Positions 41,986 to 54,609 of a stretch of DNA of 64,000 bases are shown here, one piece after another (within the stretch, counting starts at the first letter, position 1; every line of letters starts with the position of its first letter). The notes under the pieces are model-generated. The model worked only from the letters and a program-made list of their open reading frames with translations, searched no databases and was not told where the DNA came from. The DNA is from Ahaetulla prasina. Its lineage: Eukaryota > Chordata > Lepidosauria > Squamata > Colubridae. The position numbers and the translations under genes were made by a program. Location: positions 67,345,064 to 67,409,063 of the forward strand of contig NC_080542.1 of the NCBI RefSeq assembly GCF_028640845.1, written 5' to 3'.

Positions 41986-43077
41986 AACTATTAATCCTTA
42001 TTTTAGTCATTAATGGAAATTTGTCTAGAAATACTATTGGCTTTTTTTCTCCCAATGATTGGTGGTAATTTGAATTTAAAAACCATTTTCATATTGGTTC
42101 ATATTTAAAGATACGACAGTGTAAAAATGAATAACTATATTATTTCTTTGAGAGAGACTAATATTTAATTGCAATGTGAAGTCTATAATAAGTTTTAAGA
42201 TATACTGGAAAAATGTTAAAATGTCTGGAATGATCATTTTCCATATTTATCTGTATGCACAGTATATTCATACTTTATGTTGCACTTCAATTAATTCACA
42301 TAGAATTAGTCAAGGAAAAAATGTTAACACTGAAAGAGTAAAATATTTAGAGCATTCCCAATGGAGACAATTTAAAAGATCATGGACTCTACTGCTTAAT
42401 AGCTTCAGATCACCATAAAATCTTAATCTGAAAAAAGATGGATTTCAGAAAGGATCTTGTATTTGGTACAATATTTCACAATTGGGATGCAACCCTCTTC
42501 TCCCTAAAAGTCAATTCCTTCCACTTGCTAATGTTGCTTCAGGTAGTCATAGACAAGACAAAATAATTTTTTAATAAATAAGTGCTCTTTAGATCTGCTT
42601 GGTTCTAGTACAGATCTGAAGAAATTGGCTGCAATTGTGTACTCAACTGCAAAGCATTTAGCTTCAAAATAGATGCATATAGAATTATATTATAGCACAA
42701 ATTTGAATTTAGCCTGAAAACAATCTGGCAGCAAGTGAAGATCTCTTTGATAATGACCCATGATCCTTTATAACTATAAGCTCAGAGAACATTATGATGA
42801 TATTGGAGTAAAGTTAGATATGTCTTCATAAATTTTCCTTAGAGTTGATTAATAATCTTGTTGCTTATCACTAATTCAAGTAAGTCAAGAAAGATAATTC
42901 AATATCATTAACTTTGGGATTTTGTGCAAAATTATTCTATTTGCAAATGACCATGGAAAACACAGATAATGCAGACTTTAACACAGTTACATAAAACTTA
43001 AATGAGCTAAATTACAATATACACATTTTATTCTTCTGAAACTGAGTTTACAAAGTTTACAAACTTTTACAAAATTT
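41986..43077. other. GLI3 intron 2, unique AT-rich
   Basis: No gene or element end recognised. The short frame 42176-42418 has no domain. Confidence 0.5.
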
Positions 43078-43415
43078 AAGGTAAGGGTAAAGTTTTCCCC
43101 TGTCCAGTTATGTCTGACTCTAGGGGGTGGTACTCATCCCCATTTCTTAGCTGAGGTAGCCAGTGTTGTCCGAAGACATTTCAGTAGTCATATGGCCAGC
43201 ATGACCTTACGCCAAGGCACACAAAACACCATTATGTTCCCACTGAAGTGGTACCCATTTATCTACTTGCAATTGCATGCTTTCAAACTGGTAGATGGGC
43301 AGGAGCTGAGGCAAGGATGGGAGCTCACCCTGTCGCATGGCCATCATGTCTTGAACCCTGGCTGTCAGCTTTGCAGCTGACAAGATCAGTGTCTTTATTT
43401 AACTACTGAGCCATC
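43078..43415 (-). repeat. Sauria SINE, minus strand, near full length
   Basis: Starts with the reverse of the ACCTTTACC-like tail (aaggtaagggtaaagttttc) and ends with tgagccatcat, the reverse of box A (atgatggctca). The body has ggccagcatgacc and gaaccctggctgtcag. Older than the copy at 9578, with several changes in box B. Confidence 0.85.
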
Positions 43416-43728
43416 ATACTTTTTTTTTTTTTTACAAAGTCCTCAATTAAAATCCTCAATTAAAAGTTTATTGGAAGAGATTAGGGAAAATAACAACCTT
43501 GATTTCCTGTTTCTTGTGCAATGTTTATTTATACTAGCTCTGCTTTTTGCTTGAGTTTGCTATTCTGTTTATTTAAATTTCCTAGACGTCTCTACAGTGA
43601 CGTCTAGGAAAGGATTTTGTGGTAGATCAGTGTATAGTCCTGTCCTTAGATTTGCATTAGATTTCAAAAGAGGCCCTTGAAATAAAAGTTTTCCTCCTTT
43701 CTTTTCCTTTTTATTGTTGGCCTACACT
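43416..43728. other. Intron 2 with a 13-bp hairpin
   Basis: Mostly unique. It contains a perfect stem (tttcctagacgtc, 43578-43590, with gacgtctaggaaa, 43599-43611) around an 8-base loop. No further structure seen. Confidence 0.5.
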
Positions 43729-44640
43729 TCCTCCAGAATGGGCTGGATAAGGGTCTTTTGCACAACGCCATCCGTAGGCAGGTGGTGGCCCTCTCCATGG
43801 TGCTGACTGGCGGGGAGCGGGGATCCCTATCTCATCATCCGGTGATTCAACAATTCATCAGAGGGGCGGCTAATCTACATCAGCCTGTGATCCATTGATA
43901 TCCCACTTGGGGTCTGACTCTGGTGCTGCAGGCGCTTACGTCAGCAACTTTCAAGCCGCTAAGGACTGCTACTCTCCATTATATGACATTTAAAGTAGTC
44001 TTCGTGGTGGCCATAAGATCGGCCAGACGTATTTCAGAGCTAGCGGCCTTGTCTGTCCAGGACAGCCTCTGTGTGTTCTATATCTTCTATGAGGACAGAG
44101 TGATCCTCAGATTGGACCCATCTTTCATTCCGAAAGTTAATACCTGGGTCCATCGGGACCAGGAGATAGTCTTACCTAACTTTTGTTCAGGGCCTTCCCA
44201 TGGCCTGGAAAGACAATGGCATACATTGGATGTTCAGAGTGCTCTCCATATCTACATCAGGAGGATGGCTAAACATAAGAAAACTGACTCCTTTTTTGTT
44301 TCTTTCCAGCCATACTCCTTAGGCTCTAGAATCACCCCATCAATGATGGGCAGATGATTAAGAGCCTGCGGATGGTTAATAGCCTACCAGTCCAAGATTC
44401 TGCCCTTACCCAGACTGGTGATGGAACATTCAACTAGGAGTGCAGCCATCATGGCAGTTTGGACTACCAAAGCCTCCACTGAGGAAATTTGCAGGGTGGT
44501 GACCTGGGCTTCCTCTTTGCCATTTATTAGGCACTATAAGTTGGCTCCTTTGAGTTGGACGGCTGCCTTTGGGAGAAGGGTCCTACAGAAGGTGCATTCC
44601 ACAGGGTGGTGGCGGCTCTGGCCCAGGCATCTTCCCTCCC
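43729..44640 (+). pseudogene. DIRS fragment D: tyrosine recombinase only
   Basis: Frames 43923-44357 and 44418-44666, plus an earlier stretch from 43729 (FLQNGLDKGLLHNAIRRQVV), form a YR catalytic region: SARRISELAALS (Arg), VILRLDPSFIPKVN, HSTRSAAIMAVW (H, R), FIRHYKLAP (Tyr), FGRRVLQ. The catalytic set is intact, but a stop after ...SMMGR (44355-44357) and other breaks kill the frame. Closest to subfamily B/E by eye. No ITR or ICR remains; an L1 lies on its right. Confidence 0.85.
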
Positions 44641-44670
44641 TTGAAATGGTAGGCTTTTCTTTTTAATGTA

Positions 44671-44937
44671 TTGAAAGTGGATGTAGAAACAGTGGATAAA
44701 AGTCTTCAAGAGAAACAGAGACGGGAAGCTGAAACTGCACCTGTGATGTCAGTACCTCAAGAACAACCTCAAGAACAAAGAGTGACAATGGGAGCTGTTA
44801 GGCGTAAGGAGATAGAGGAACGACTTCAAAGACAGGAATGGGGTTCTACTACTGAAGCTGTGGGAGGAGCCAAGCCGAAGAGTGAGAGTCTTCAGCTAAT
44901 TGCTCAGAAGCTTCAAGAGGCCAGTGATGGCAAATAA
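44671..44937 (+). pseudogene. L1 ORF1 C-terminal remnant
   Basis: An 88-residue E/Q/K-rich frame ending LQLIAQKLQEASDGK and a stop, about 10 bases before ORF2. It fills the ORF1 C-terminal position, but the recognisable domain is limited; called mainly by location. Confidence 0.55.
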
Positions 44938-44946
44938 ATTTTTGAC

Positions 44947-47900
44947 ATGAAATGTTAATGGTTTGAATTCAGCACAGAAAAGAAGAAAAATATTCCATTA
45001 TTTGAAACAATTTAAAAACGATGTGATATGTTTGCAAGAGACACATATAAAATTATCAGATCAGAAATATTTGATTAATTCGAAATTAGGTAAACATTTT
45101 GTTTCTTCTGCTTTGAATAAGAAAAATGGTATAGTTGTATATTTGAAAAAAAATATATCAGCTAAATTAATTGAAGCAGACACTCAAGGAAGATATATTG
45201 CTATTGAATTGATATTAGAAGGAAAAAAGACAGTTGTGATTGGCAAATATGCACCTAATCAACAACAAGAAAATTTTTATAAATTGTTACATGAAAAATT
45301 GACTCTTTGGGACTATAAAACATTTATTATATTAGGGGATTGGAATGGTGTAATGGATATTAGAAAATATAAAATAACTCTTTCTAAGATAATTCCTACA
45401 CACGCAAAATTGCCTAAATCTTTTTTTGATTTGATGGAAGATTTTGACTTGAGAAATATTTGGAGAATGCAGAATTTTGATGACAGAGACTATACTTATT
45501 TTTCGGATAGGCACCAATCTTTTTCACGTATTGATTTTATATTAATTACCAATGACTTGCTTTCTAGGGTTATGAAAACAAAGATATTTCCAAGGTGTTT
45601 AACTGATCATAGTCCGGTATGGATGGAGTTGAAATATGAAGGAGGAAGAAGATCATGGAGAATAAATGAAAATTTGTTTAGATATGAGGATAATGTAAAT
45701 CAATGTAAAAAACAAATGAAAGAATTTTTTGATTATAATTTGAATATGGGAACCTCGATAGAAATGGTGTGGGACGCCAGTAAGGCCTATATGAGAGGTA
45801 TTTTGATATATATTAATAATAGACAGAGGGGAAAACTACAAAAACAGTGTAGGGATTTAGAAGAGGAAATTCAGAGGAAACGACAATTACTGGTATATAA
45901 TCCACATGATTCAAAAATTAATGATGCGATAAAGATATTACAGAGTCAATTTAATATGTTAATGGCAGATCAGGTGGCAACAAATATACAATATGCTAAA
46001 CATAATACTTTTTGTAATGCCAATAAATCAGGGAGGTGGTTGGCTTATATGTTAAGGAAAAGACAGAAAGCACGTAATATAGAAAGAATAGAATACAAAG
46101 GTAAAGAGAGATTTCAACAGGATAAAATTAAAAAAGCTTTCTTGGAATGTTATACAAATTTATATGCTAGAGATACAATATTGAATATGGATATTGATAA
46201 TTACTTGAAAGAATATAAGGTTAAAGGTTTAACTAATGCACAAAGAGAAGAGTTGAATCAGCCTATAACTTCTGAGGAAATTATTTTGGTAATAAAGCAA
46301 TTAAAATTAGGTAAATCTCCGGCACAGATGGACTTACAGCAATATATTATAAAAAGTTACAGGATGAGATAGTTGGTCCACTTATGGAGTTATTTAATCA
46401 GATATTGATGGGAGGAGTACCACCATCATGGAGGACTACTTTTATTTCATTGATACCAAAAGAGGATCAGGATTGTACTAAGCCTGGGAATTATAGACCG
46501 ATTTCACTCTTGAATAATGATTATAAGATTTTGAAAATAATGGCAAATAGGTTAATGGAAATTGTACAACAAAGGATCCATACTGATCAGTCTGGTTTTA
46601 TAAAGGGAGACAAATGAGGAATAATGTTAGGCAGATAGTGAATTTATTGGAATATTTGGAAAAGAAAAATCAAATTCCAGCAGTGTTTATTTTTTGGATG
46701 CAGAGAAAGCTTTTGATCGTTGCATTGGGAATTTTTATTTAAATTAACAGACAAAATGCAATTTGGAAATGGTTTTATACGAATACTTAGGGCAATTTAT
46801 GGAGAGCAAACAGCTCAGATAATAATTAATGGTAGTTTGACAGATAGTTTTAAAATTGCGAAAGAAAAAAGGCAGGAGTGTCCTTTATCACCTTTATTGT
46901 TTATTTTGTCTTTGGAACCTTTATTGGATAAGATAAGAGAGTTAAGGGAGATAGAGGGTATTAGAATTAGAAGACATGAATACAAAGTTAGAGCATTTGC
47001 AGATGATTTGGTTGTTATGTTGACTCAGCCTATAAATTCGAGTGTATATTTGTTGGAAGTAATTAATCAATATGGAAGGGTCTCAGGGTTTAAAGTGAAT
47101 CAAAATAAAACAAATGATTATAAAAACATGACTAAGAATCAGAAAGAAAAGTTAGAGGAAATAACAGGATTTGAAATTGTAAAAAGGTTAAATATTTAGG
47201 AGTCTTTCTTACTTCATCAAATGGAAATTGTATAAGAATAATTATGATGTGTTATGGAAAAAATTCAGAAGGAAATGAATACTTGGAAAAATTACAATTA
47301 TCTTTGTTGGGAGAATAGCAGCTATAAAATGAATGTTTTGCCTAAATTCTTGTTCTTGTTTCAGATGATACCAATAATTAAGAAAGATAAAATTTGGAAG
47401 AATGGCAGATTGGAATTAATAAATTTATATGGGAAGGAAAAAGCGAGAGTCAAAATGAAAATAATGCAAGATACACGGAAAGAGGAGGATTAAAATGCCT
47501 AATTTAAAACTGTATTATGAAGCAGTTGTTCTTTCGGTAATAAGTGATTGGTTTAATTTGACGGAGGAAAGGATTTTGAATATAGAAGGTTATGATTTAT
47601 TATATGGTTGGCATGCATATTTATTGTATGATAAGAAAGTAGATAAAGCTTTTAAGAATCATGTGTTGAGAATTGCTCTTTATGTGTTTGGAAGAAGTAT
47701 TATTATAAGTTAAATTATAAAATTCCTATATGGGCGAGTCCTCGGCACGCAGTAGAAAATATAAATATAGAACATGAACAAGAAATGATTACTTATAAAG
47801 ATCTTTTATATAATGAGAGGGGAAATTTACAACTAAAATCTTTGGATACATTAAAAGAAGAAGGGAGGAATTATACTTGGTTTCAATATGGACAGTTAAA

Positions 47901-48672
47901 GGCTAGATGGAAAGAAGATCAGAAAATTGGTATTATTCAAAATGAAGAAAATTTGGTTAAACAAATTAGAAATCAAACCCAGGGGCATATAAAGAGATTG
48001 TATACTGTGTTGATAGAAATAGATTCTGAAAGAGATTTAATAAAGGATTGTATGATAAAATGGGCACAGAATATTCAGGAACCAATAATGTTGGAAACAT
48101 GGGAAAAAATTTGGGTTAGAAATGTTAAATTTACGCAAGCACAGAATTTAAGGGAAAATTTTTATAAGATGTTTTATAGATGGCATTTAGATCCTAAGAA
48201 ATTATCATGTATATATCCAGATATGTAAGCGAAATGTTGAAGATGTAATTCTGATGATGCTACATATTTTCATGTATGGTGGACTTGTAAGAAAATTAAG
48301 TCTTTCTGGATAAGAATTTGGTGGATTATGCAGAATATTCTGAAGAAGAAGATAAAGTTCCTACTGCAATTTTTCCTTTTGGGAATAATAACAGACTGTA
48401 CAGTGATTGAGACTAAATTGATTTTGAACTTAATAACAGCAGCAAGACTGTTGATTGGACAATATTGGAAGAAAAAAGAATTACCCACAATAGAAGAATG
48501 GATATTGAAAGTTTCCAATTTGGCTGAGATGGCTAAAATCTCAGCCTTCTTGAAAGACAGTACGCAAGAAAAATATCTAAACGAATGGAAGAATTGGATT
48601 GATTATATTCAAAATAGATATCAGATTAAGAAATTTCAGATTGCCTTTGAAGGATGTTGTTTTTTATTTTAA
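44947..48672 (+). pseudogene. L1 ORF2 (endonuclease-RT), plus strand
   Basis: Endonuclease in frame 44963-46372: ICLQETHIKL, IILGDWNGVMD, SRIDFIL, DHSPVWMEL, all key motifs kept. RT in later frames: FISLIPKEDQD, NYRPISLLNNDYKI (46384-46617), ECPLSPLLFILSLEPLL and AFADDLVVML (46720-47199), so the FADD site is intact, unlike the minus-strand L1. The C-terminal region (47254-48672) has NFYKMFYRWHLDPKKL. At least six frameshifts or stops between the frames. Confidence 0.85.
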
Positions 48673-48779
48673 TGGAAGAAGTCAGGATATGTGAGAGAGA
48701 AGGATTATAATTGTGTTAGATTTTAAAAATTTAATGTATGATTGTTTGTTTAATGTTTGTTTGTTTGTTTACCTTGCTT

Positions 48780-48845
48780 TTGCTCCGGGAAGTCGGGAGG
48801 GAGGGGGGTTTTGGAGGGAGGGGGAAGGGGAGGGGGGAAAATTTA
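48780..48845 (+). repeat. G-rich polypurine tract of L1 3' UTR
   Basis: A run of G clusters: gggaagtcgggagggagggg, ttttggagggagggggaagg, ggaggggggaaaa. It has enough GGG blocks for a G-quadruplex on the + strand. A G-rich 3' UTR tract is a known feature of mammalian L1s. Confidence 0.75.
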
Positions 48846-49131
48846 ATTGTTGTTGTAAAACTTTTTCAATAAAAAAAAGTCATAATGATGGCTTTGATCA
48901 AGCCCATAATTAATAGGCTGAGCTTTGATCATACCATCATACCATCATGGCCATCATGTTCTTTCTTTGCCTACAACCTGTAGACATCACTGAGAGCAGG
49001 GCTTTGAAGGTAGAAGGTCATATTGACATCCCTGTTAAATAGTAGCCTTGAAGAAAAGGAAGGCAAGCAGTATCTGTTTTCTCTGCAATTGCTAGTTTAT
49101 AATCTCCCACCAGATATTTTCCTGCTACTTA

Positions 49132-49525
49132 GAATAGAATAGAATAGAATAGAATAGAATTCTTTATTGGCCAAATGTGACTGGACACACAAGGAAATTG
49201 TCTTTGGTGCATTTGCTCCAGTGTACATAAGAAGAAAAGATAAATCATAAGGTACAACACTTAATGATAGTCAGAGGGTACCAATAAGCAATAGAATCAT
49301 ACTAGGAAACAATCAATATAAATCGTAAAGATATAGCAACAAGTTAAAGTCATACAGTCATAAGTGGGAAGGGATGGGTGATAGGAATGATGAGAAGATT
49401 ACTAGTAATGCAGACTTAGTGAATAGTTTGATAGTGTTGAGGGAATTATTTGTTTAGCAGAATGATGGTGTTTGGGAAAAAACTGTTCTTGTGTCTAGTT
49501 GTTCTGGTGTGCAGTGCTCTATAAT
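49132..49525 (-). repeat. L2-type LINE 3' end with (AATAG)n, minus strand
   Basis: (AATAG)n at 49132-49160, then ttctttattggccaaatgtg, ggtacaacacttaatgatag and aactgttcttgtgtctagttg, matching 34695-35040. Only the 3' ~390 bp are present. Confidence 0.85.
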
Positions 49526-50080
49526 GTTGCTTTCCGGAGCCTCTACATCTTTTTTATAATATGGTAACCAAAATTGGATGAACTATTCCAAGTGTGGTCT
49601 TACTAAGGCTTCATAAAGCTGTTCTAATACTTCACGTGATCTTGATTCTATCCTTCTGTTAGTGCAATTTAGGATTGCATTGACTTTTTTAGTTGCTACT
49701 GCACACTGCTGGCTCATATTTAAGTGACTGTCTCCAAGATCCCTCTTGCAGTTACTACTATTGATCCAGTTTCACTTAATCTGTACCTGTAATTTTGGTT
49801 TTTCTTCCTAAGTGTAAGACCTTACTTTTCTTTGCATTGAATTTCATTTTGTTAGAGAGGGCCCAGTGTTCATCTGGATCTTGAGTTTATTTTCTGGGGT
49901 ATTGGCTATTCCTGCCACCTTGGTGTTGTAAATTTGATGAGTTCTCTTTGTAATCTCTCATCTAAATCATTTATGAAGATGTTGAAGAGTATTGGGCCTA
50001 AACGGAACCTTGGGATACCCCACTGCTTTTTTCTTTCCATAAGAATGTAGTTCCACTGAGGACTTCAAAACTGATTCTGT
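49526..50080 (-). pseudogene. CR1 LINE C-terminal/3' relic, minus strand
   Basis: aaccaaaattggatgaacta, ccaagtgtggtcttactaag, ttcacgtgatcttgattcta and gcattgaatttcattttgtt parallel the relic at 1166-2215. No long frame survives. Confidence 0.75.
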
Positions 50081-50777
50081 TTACATAGAAAGACTGCCCA
50101 AAACTACCATACCTCAGAGAAAGTTGTTTTAAAATACTGACCACACTGTTGCATACTCTGTATGTTGTAGTATGAACATTAGAAAAGATTGGTCTTAGAA
50201 AGAAGCTTGAACTTTTATATTAAATAATTCAATTCAGTCAGAATTGCTTATATTATTGTTGGTTTTATTAGCAAAAAAGATATTGTACAATACAAAAGCT
50301 GATATTGAAGTCCATTAGTACAAGAATGAGAACTTCAACCAGCAAAATAAAGTCCGTATACCTAAATAAGAGGCAATAATAAATGCACAGAGGAGGAGAA
50401 AGAAGAGGCATTAATCTTTTGTAGAAATACATTACTTGCTTCCTTATGAAGAAAAACAAAATATAATACTTTTTTAAAAAATTAACTAATATTTTAATTA
50501 ACTTTTGTGGAAGCAATATTAGCATGATGCAGAATAGAATAGAATATATATATGAATAATTTTGTGTAATTTTATAAATAATAAATTAATACATTTTATT
50601 TCTTGAGTTTGATTTAGCTTTGGAATTGGTATGATGCAGTTGCCTTTCTTAAAATAAAATGAGGAATGTGGAAAATTCCATCTCTTGGGGAAATTTATTT
50701 ATGTTGAAAAGGTAAAAGTTTAGTTGGAAAGAAATTTTACATAGTCCACATAAAACTCTTCCTCTAAATAAGTGGTT
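50081..50777. other. GLI3 intron 2, AT-rich
   Basis: No gene or element; one small (AATAG/AT) patch at 50531-50552. The GTT just before 50778 is the junction base set of DIRS E. Confidence 0.5.
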
Positions 50778-50785
50778 CTCCATAT

Positions 50786-50890
50786 TGGTGGAGATACCAG
50801 CCAGGAACGGGTTGTACTCATCTGTTCATATTGATGGACTGAGTCTGTCAAAGTTGTTAAATCCCGCCTCTGTTGCTAGGGGATCCAGTC
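50786..50890 (+). repeat. Left ITR of DIRS E
   Basis: ggtggagataccagccagga ... gttgctaggggatccag is complementary to 55865-55970. It shares the core actgagtctgtcaaagtt with subfamily B ITRs. Confidence 0.85.
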
Positions 50891-51819
50891 CGTTAGTCTG
50901 ACTAGCGTCCAGAGTTTCTCCTCCATTCCTGGATTCGCTATTCTATTTGTTCTGGATTTATCTCTCCTGAATTATTCCTGGAATTATTCCTGGACTTTCA
51001 GATTTTCTGGATTTCTGAGTTTCAGAAATCTGTTTCAGAAAAACAGATTCTCCATTGTAGAATTCAAAGTCCCGCAGGTTGGAACTTTGGCTCTGGCTGT
51101 TGACAGGGGCCTCTCAGCTGCCAGCTGAGCTCCTTTTTACAGGTCTGTTAGTGTCCCCTTGATTAGCAGGTGATCCAGGATCCCTCAGTGGAGTCAAGTG
51201 TTCCCGAAGGTACTGAGAGTCAGATAGCGGAACTTCATGCTCCTGAGACCAATGGGAAAGTCAAAAATTTGGCGTTTCGATGCTTTTTGCAAGGGCTTGT
51301 CAGGCGGCCATTTTAAGCAAAAGGAACGGTTCCCGCCCGACACTTTATTTTACAACTGGAACCTTGCACTCTCTTTGGGCCTGCCTGCATCTGTGGCTAT
51401 AGCCCTGAGTCCACTTCTCGCATAACAGAGGGAGTAGCAAAGCGGCAGTGGCGATTTAACGCCTGGTGGAGTTTTGCGCTCCCTGCAAACTACGACCACC
51501 ATTTTGAGCGCAGCAGTCTTCACAGCATAGCTGCCCGTGTTTGAATTCGTGCCTTTTTTCATCCCCGCAGCGCGTAATTCCTGCAGGAGCCTTGTGCTCC
51601 ACCCTAACTACAGGCCAGGAGTTTAATCCCTAAGAAGCACTGTTCGACTTACTACTACTGGGACTAATAGGCTGCTTCCTTCTATTTTCAAACACTGCTC
51701 CCTGGCTCAGCGCTGCTTCTGCTGACATTGCTAGAAACCTTGCGCTTCCTAGATAGTGGCCGTGAGTTGGGTCCTGCTGAAGCTGACAACCTTCCTGCTT
51801 GGTTAACACATTTAAAGTG
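50891..51819 (+). other. 5' leader of DIRS E
   Basis: Non-coding, moderately GC-rich leader comparable in length to that of DIRS A. Frames 51237-51425 (+) and 51630-52016 (-) show no DIRS domain. Confidence 0.6.
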
Positions 51820-53930
51820 TCATTTGCCAAAATGCCCAAGGCATTGTCTAAATGAAAGAGGGCTGGGGACTCTAATTCTCCTAAGAGAACAGAGTCAATT
51901 ATGATTGCCAGTGGCTCAGGCCAAGTGACAGTGGATGGAAGCAGTTGGTCACTTAAAAGGGCTTCTACACCCTGTGCTACTTCGGACCACCACAAGTCCG
52001 CTTCGAAGGCGTCCATTAGAGATGAGATGGGATGGGATATTGCCCTTCATAAAATCTGTAATAAAGCGGTTTCCACATCCTCTAACTGGTCTGCTCTGAC
52101 TAGGCAGGATTGTGTGATGATGGCGTCCTAGCACGCTGTCTTCCCGGACCAAATATCACTGCAGTGCGATCCATTGCCCATCCCACGACAAGTTTGTGGG
52201 GAACTCCTTCTTTGCCCCCTACACAGCTCCACAGAGCAATGCCCAGGTTGGCCCAGCTGTTGACCCTCAGGGATCAGATCCTGTGACACTGGACGCTAGC
52301 CGTCCTGGAAGAAGCTACAATTTCTCCTTCCCTGAAAATCTGCAGACCATTATTGCAAATGCCATACAGTTTAGCCCTTTGGTGGGGTTTCGACCTCCTG
52401 GCTGAACACCATTGGAACGCTCTGGGGTCTCTGACTGACCTGTTGACCATGACTTGGACACGGTCCAATCATATGAAGATACAGCATTGCCTACCCACTC
52501 CTTTGTAAGCCATCCCTCTCATCTGGAGATATGGAGCGAAAAGATCTTACCACACGCCTCCCACCGACCCGTACGCTCCCATAGAGAGGGACTTCTCAGG
52601 GAGCCGTCTGCCAAACAATGTCGGCTGGCGGCCCCCAGGGGAAGGGCCTTCTCTGTGGGGGCTCCCACACTCTGGAACGAGCTTCCCCCGGGTTTACGCC
52701 AAATACCTGACCTTCGGACATTTCGTCGCGAACTCAAGACTCATCTTTTTATCCGCGCGGGGCTGGCTTAAATTGGGATTTTAATGTTAAATTTATTAAT
52801 TTTAAACGGGGTTTTTTAGTATGGTAAATTTTAATCACTGGGCTAATTTAAATAAGTTTTTTAAATCGTATTTTAAACTTGTATATTGTATTGTCGGTTT
52901 TATTATGCCTGTACACCGCCCTGAGTCCTTCGGGAGAAGGGCGGTATAAAAATCAAATAAAATAAATAAATAAATAAATAAATCTGGAGCTCTCCGATGA
53001 TGAAGGGCTGATGCCAGCTGGCATTCACGGGGCTCTTTCCACCTAATCTCTTTAAATCGTTACTATTCAAGGCTACTAATGTGGCTCAGCTTAACTCACC
53101 TACTGCTGATTCTTCTTCTGCTCCCTCACGGGGATCTGCTGACTTACTATTTTCTGAACTTGATCGGGCCATGGACATGATTTCGGCTCTCCGTTTATTC
53201 GTCAATGTTGTCAAGCAACAATGGACATCTCCTACAGTAGCTCCACTTCCGTCGTCTGCGATAAACGGTTCATTAATATGGGTCCTGACTTGGCATCGGT
53301 GCTGCAGACCATCATAGTTGACACACCATTAGTCACATTCCTTGTGAATGCCACTCTTCCAGGCAACCAGAAGAGGTTTTAAGACCTGATGATAAGACGG
53401 GCAGATCAGGTGCTCCAGAGGGCACATCTAGGGGCTGCTTGGGCTATTCGCTTTGCTACCACGACCTCTTTTTTAACAGAGCAACGTTACTTTGGCTTAA
53501 ACAACTGCAGGAAAAACTTCCTCCTGAGGACACTAGGACTCAACAGCACCTTAAAAAGATTGTTGCTGCCGTGCAATTTTCAGCAGATGCTGCCTTACAT
53601 TCGGCCCAGTTTGCCTCCTGGACTATGTCTTCTGTGGCCACTGCCCGCTGCTTACTTTGGCTGCGAAACTGGCAGGCAGATGCACGCCATAAATGGTGTC
53701 TGGCATCCACCCCCTTTAGTGGGGACAGATTATTTGGAGACATATTGGAACCACTACTCATTGAAATGAGGGATAAACTGAAGATTTTACCAACCGCCCA
53801 ATGTCGAGGGGAGTCCTGTTACATCCTGTTCTCCCATTGCCCTCCCATTCGGGGATCAGATTGGGAGGGCAGATTCTTCACGTTCCCAGGGGTCATTTAG
53901 CATCAAAGGGGATCACAGACAGGACCTTCC
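51820..53930 (+). pseudogene. Gag-like ORF1 relic of DIRS E (split by a LINE)
   Basis: The first part (51831-52540) is heavily broken. After the LINE, at 52985, lelsddeg resembles the acidic block. Frame 53439-53900 has FFNRATLLWLKQLQEKLPPE, then ARCLLWLRNWQADARHKWCL, STPFSGDRLFGDILEPLLIE, matching residues 345-445 of the Gag of A. It stops without the R/G tail. Confidence 0.82.
52545..52983 (+). pseudogene. CR1/L2-group LINE 3' fragment nested in DIRS E
   Basis: Frame 52454-52771 reads HREGLLREPSAKQCRLAAPR, then AFSVGAPTLWNELPPGLR and LRTFRRELKTHLF. The 3' UTR has cgccctgagtccttcgggag, a gggcggtataaaa box and an (AAAT)n tail (52960-52983). It interrupts the gag relic. Confidence 0.88.
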
Positions 53931-53989
53931 GTGGCAGATCATATCTGAGTAAACAGTCCTTTTGTGGGGCAGAAAGTTGTTTGCTCCGG

Positions 53990-54600
53990 CACCGTCATTA
54001 GCTGCATTTCTAGCCCTCCCTTGGCGGTGCTCACAGACAATGTTGCTGCAAAAGCGCATATAAATTGGCAGGGGGGCGCCAGGTCCCAGTCCTTGATGTT
54101 AGAGGCCAGGAGACTAGGCCTTTGGATGGAACGCCATCTCCATTCGTTGACAGTGGAACATGTATCTGGGGCATCCAATGTACAGATGGACTGGGTAAGT
54201 TGTCAACCTATCGACCGCTCAGAGTGACGCCTGCACCCATTGATCTTCAAGGACCTCACTTCACGCTTTGGCATCCCAGAAGTGGTCTCTTTGCAAGCCA
54301 AGCAAACGCACAACTGCCATGCTTTTTCTCGAGATTTCTGACTCCACAGGTGGAAGGGGTGGATGGCCTCCGCAGCCCATGGCTGAAAGGTCACCTCTAT
54401 GCATTTCTGCCTCTTCCTCTCCTGGCGAGGGTGGTACGCAAGATTCTCGAAGAGCAAGCAGAGGTCATCCTTTTTATAGCTCACTGGCCGAGGAGGCCTT
54501 GGTTCAGCGACCTCATGTCATTGTCGGTGGCCCCACCCTGGAGGATCCCTCAGAGCGTTGCTTCACTCAGCCAGGGGCATTGGTCCACCTGAACCCATAG
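53990..54600 (+). pseudogene. RNase H end and MT-like region of DIRS E
   Basis: Frame 53964-54227: AVLTDNVAAKAHINWQGGAR, then LTVEHVSGASNVQMDWVS (RNase H third and fourth acidic sites; the last RADALSR is degraded). Frame 54065-54592: VDGLRSPWLKGHLYAFLPLP, LARVVRKILEEQAEVILFIA, HWPRRPWFSDLMSLSV, matching residues 611-670 of the A polyprotein. RT motifs upstream are absent. Confidence 0.85.
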
Positions 54601-54609
54601 TGGATTCAA

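Larger units (their letters stand above)
44660..48880 (+). mobile_element. L1 LINE, plus strand, 5'-truncated
   Basis: Begins inside ORF1 and keeps the ORF1 end (44671-44937), the whole ORF2 region in pieces and the 3' UTR with a G-rich polypurine tract, ending in a poly(A) stretch near 48870-48880. A different copy from the minus-strand L1 and less complete at the 5' end. Target duplication not found. Confidence 0.85.
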
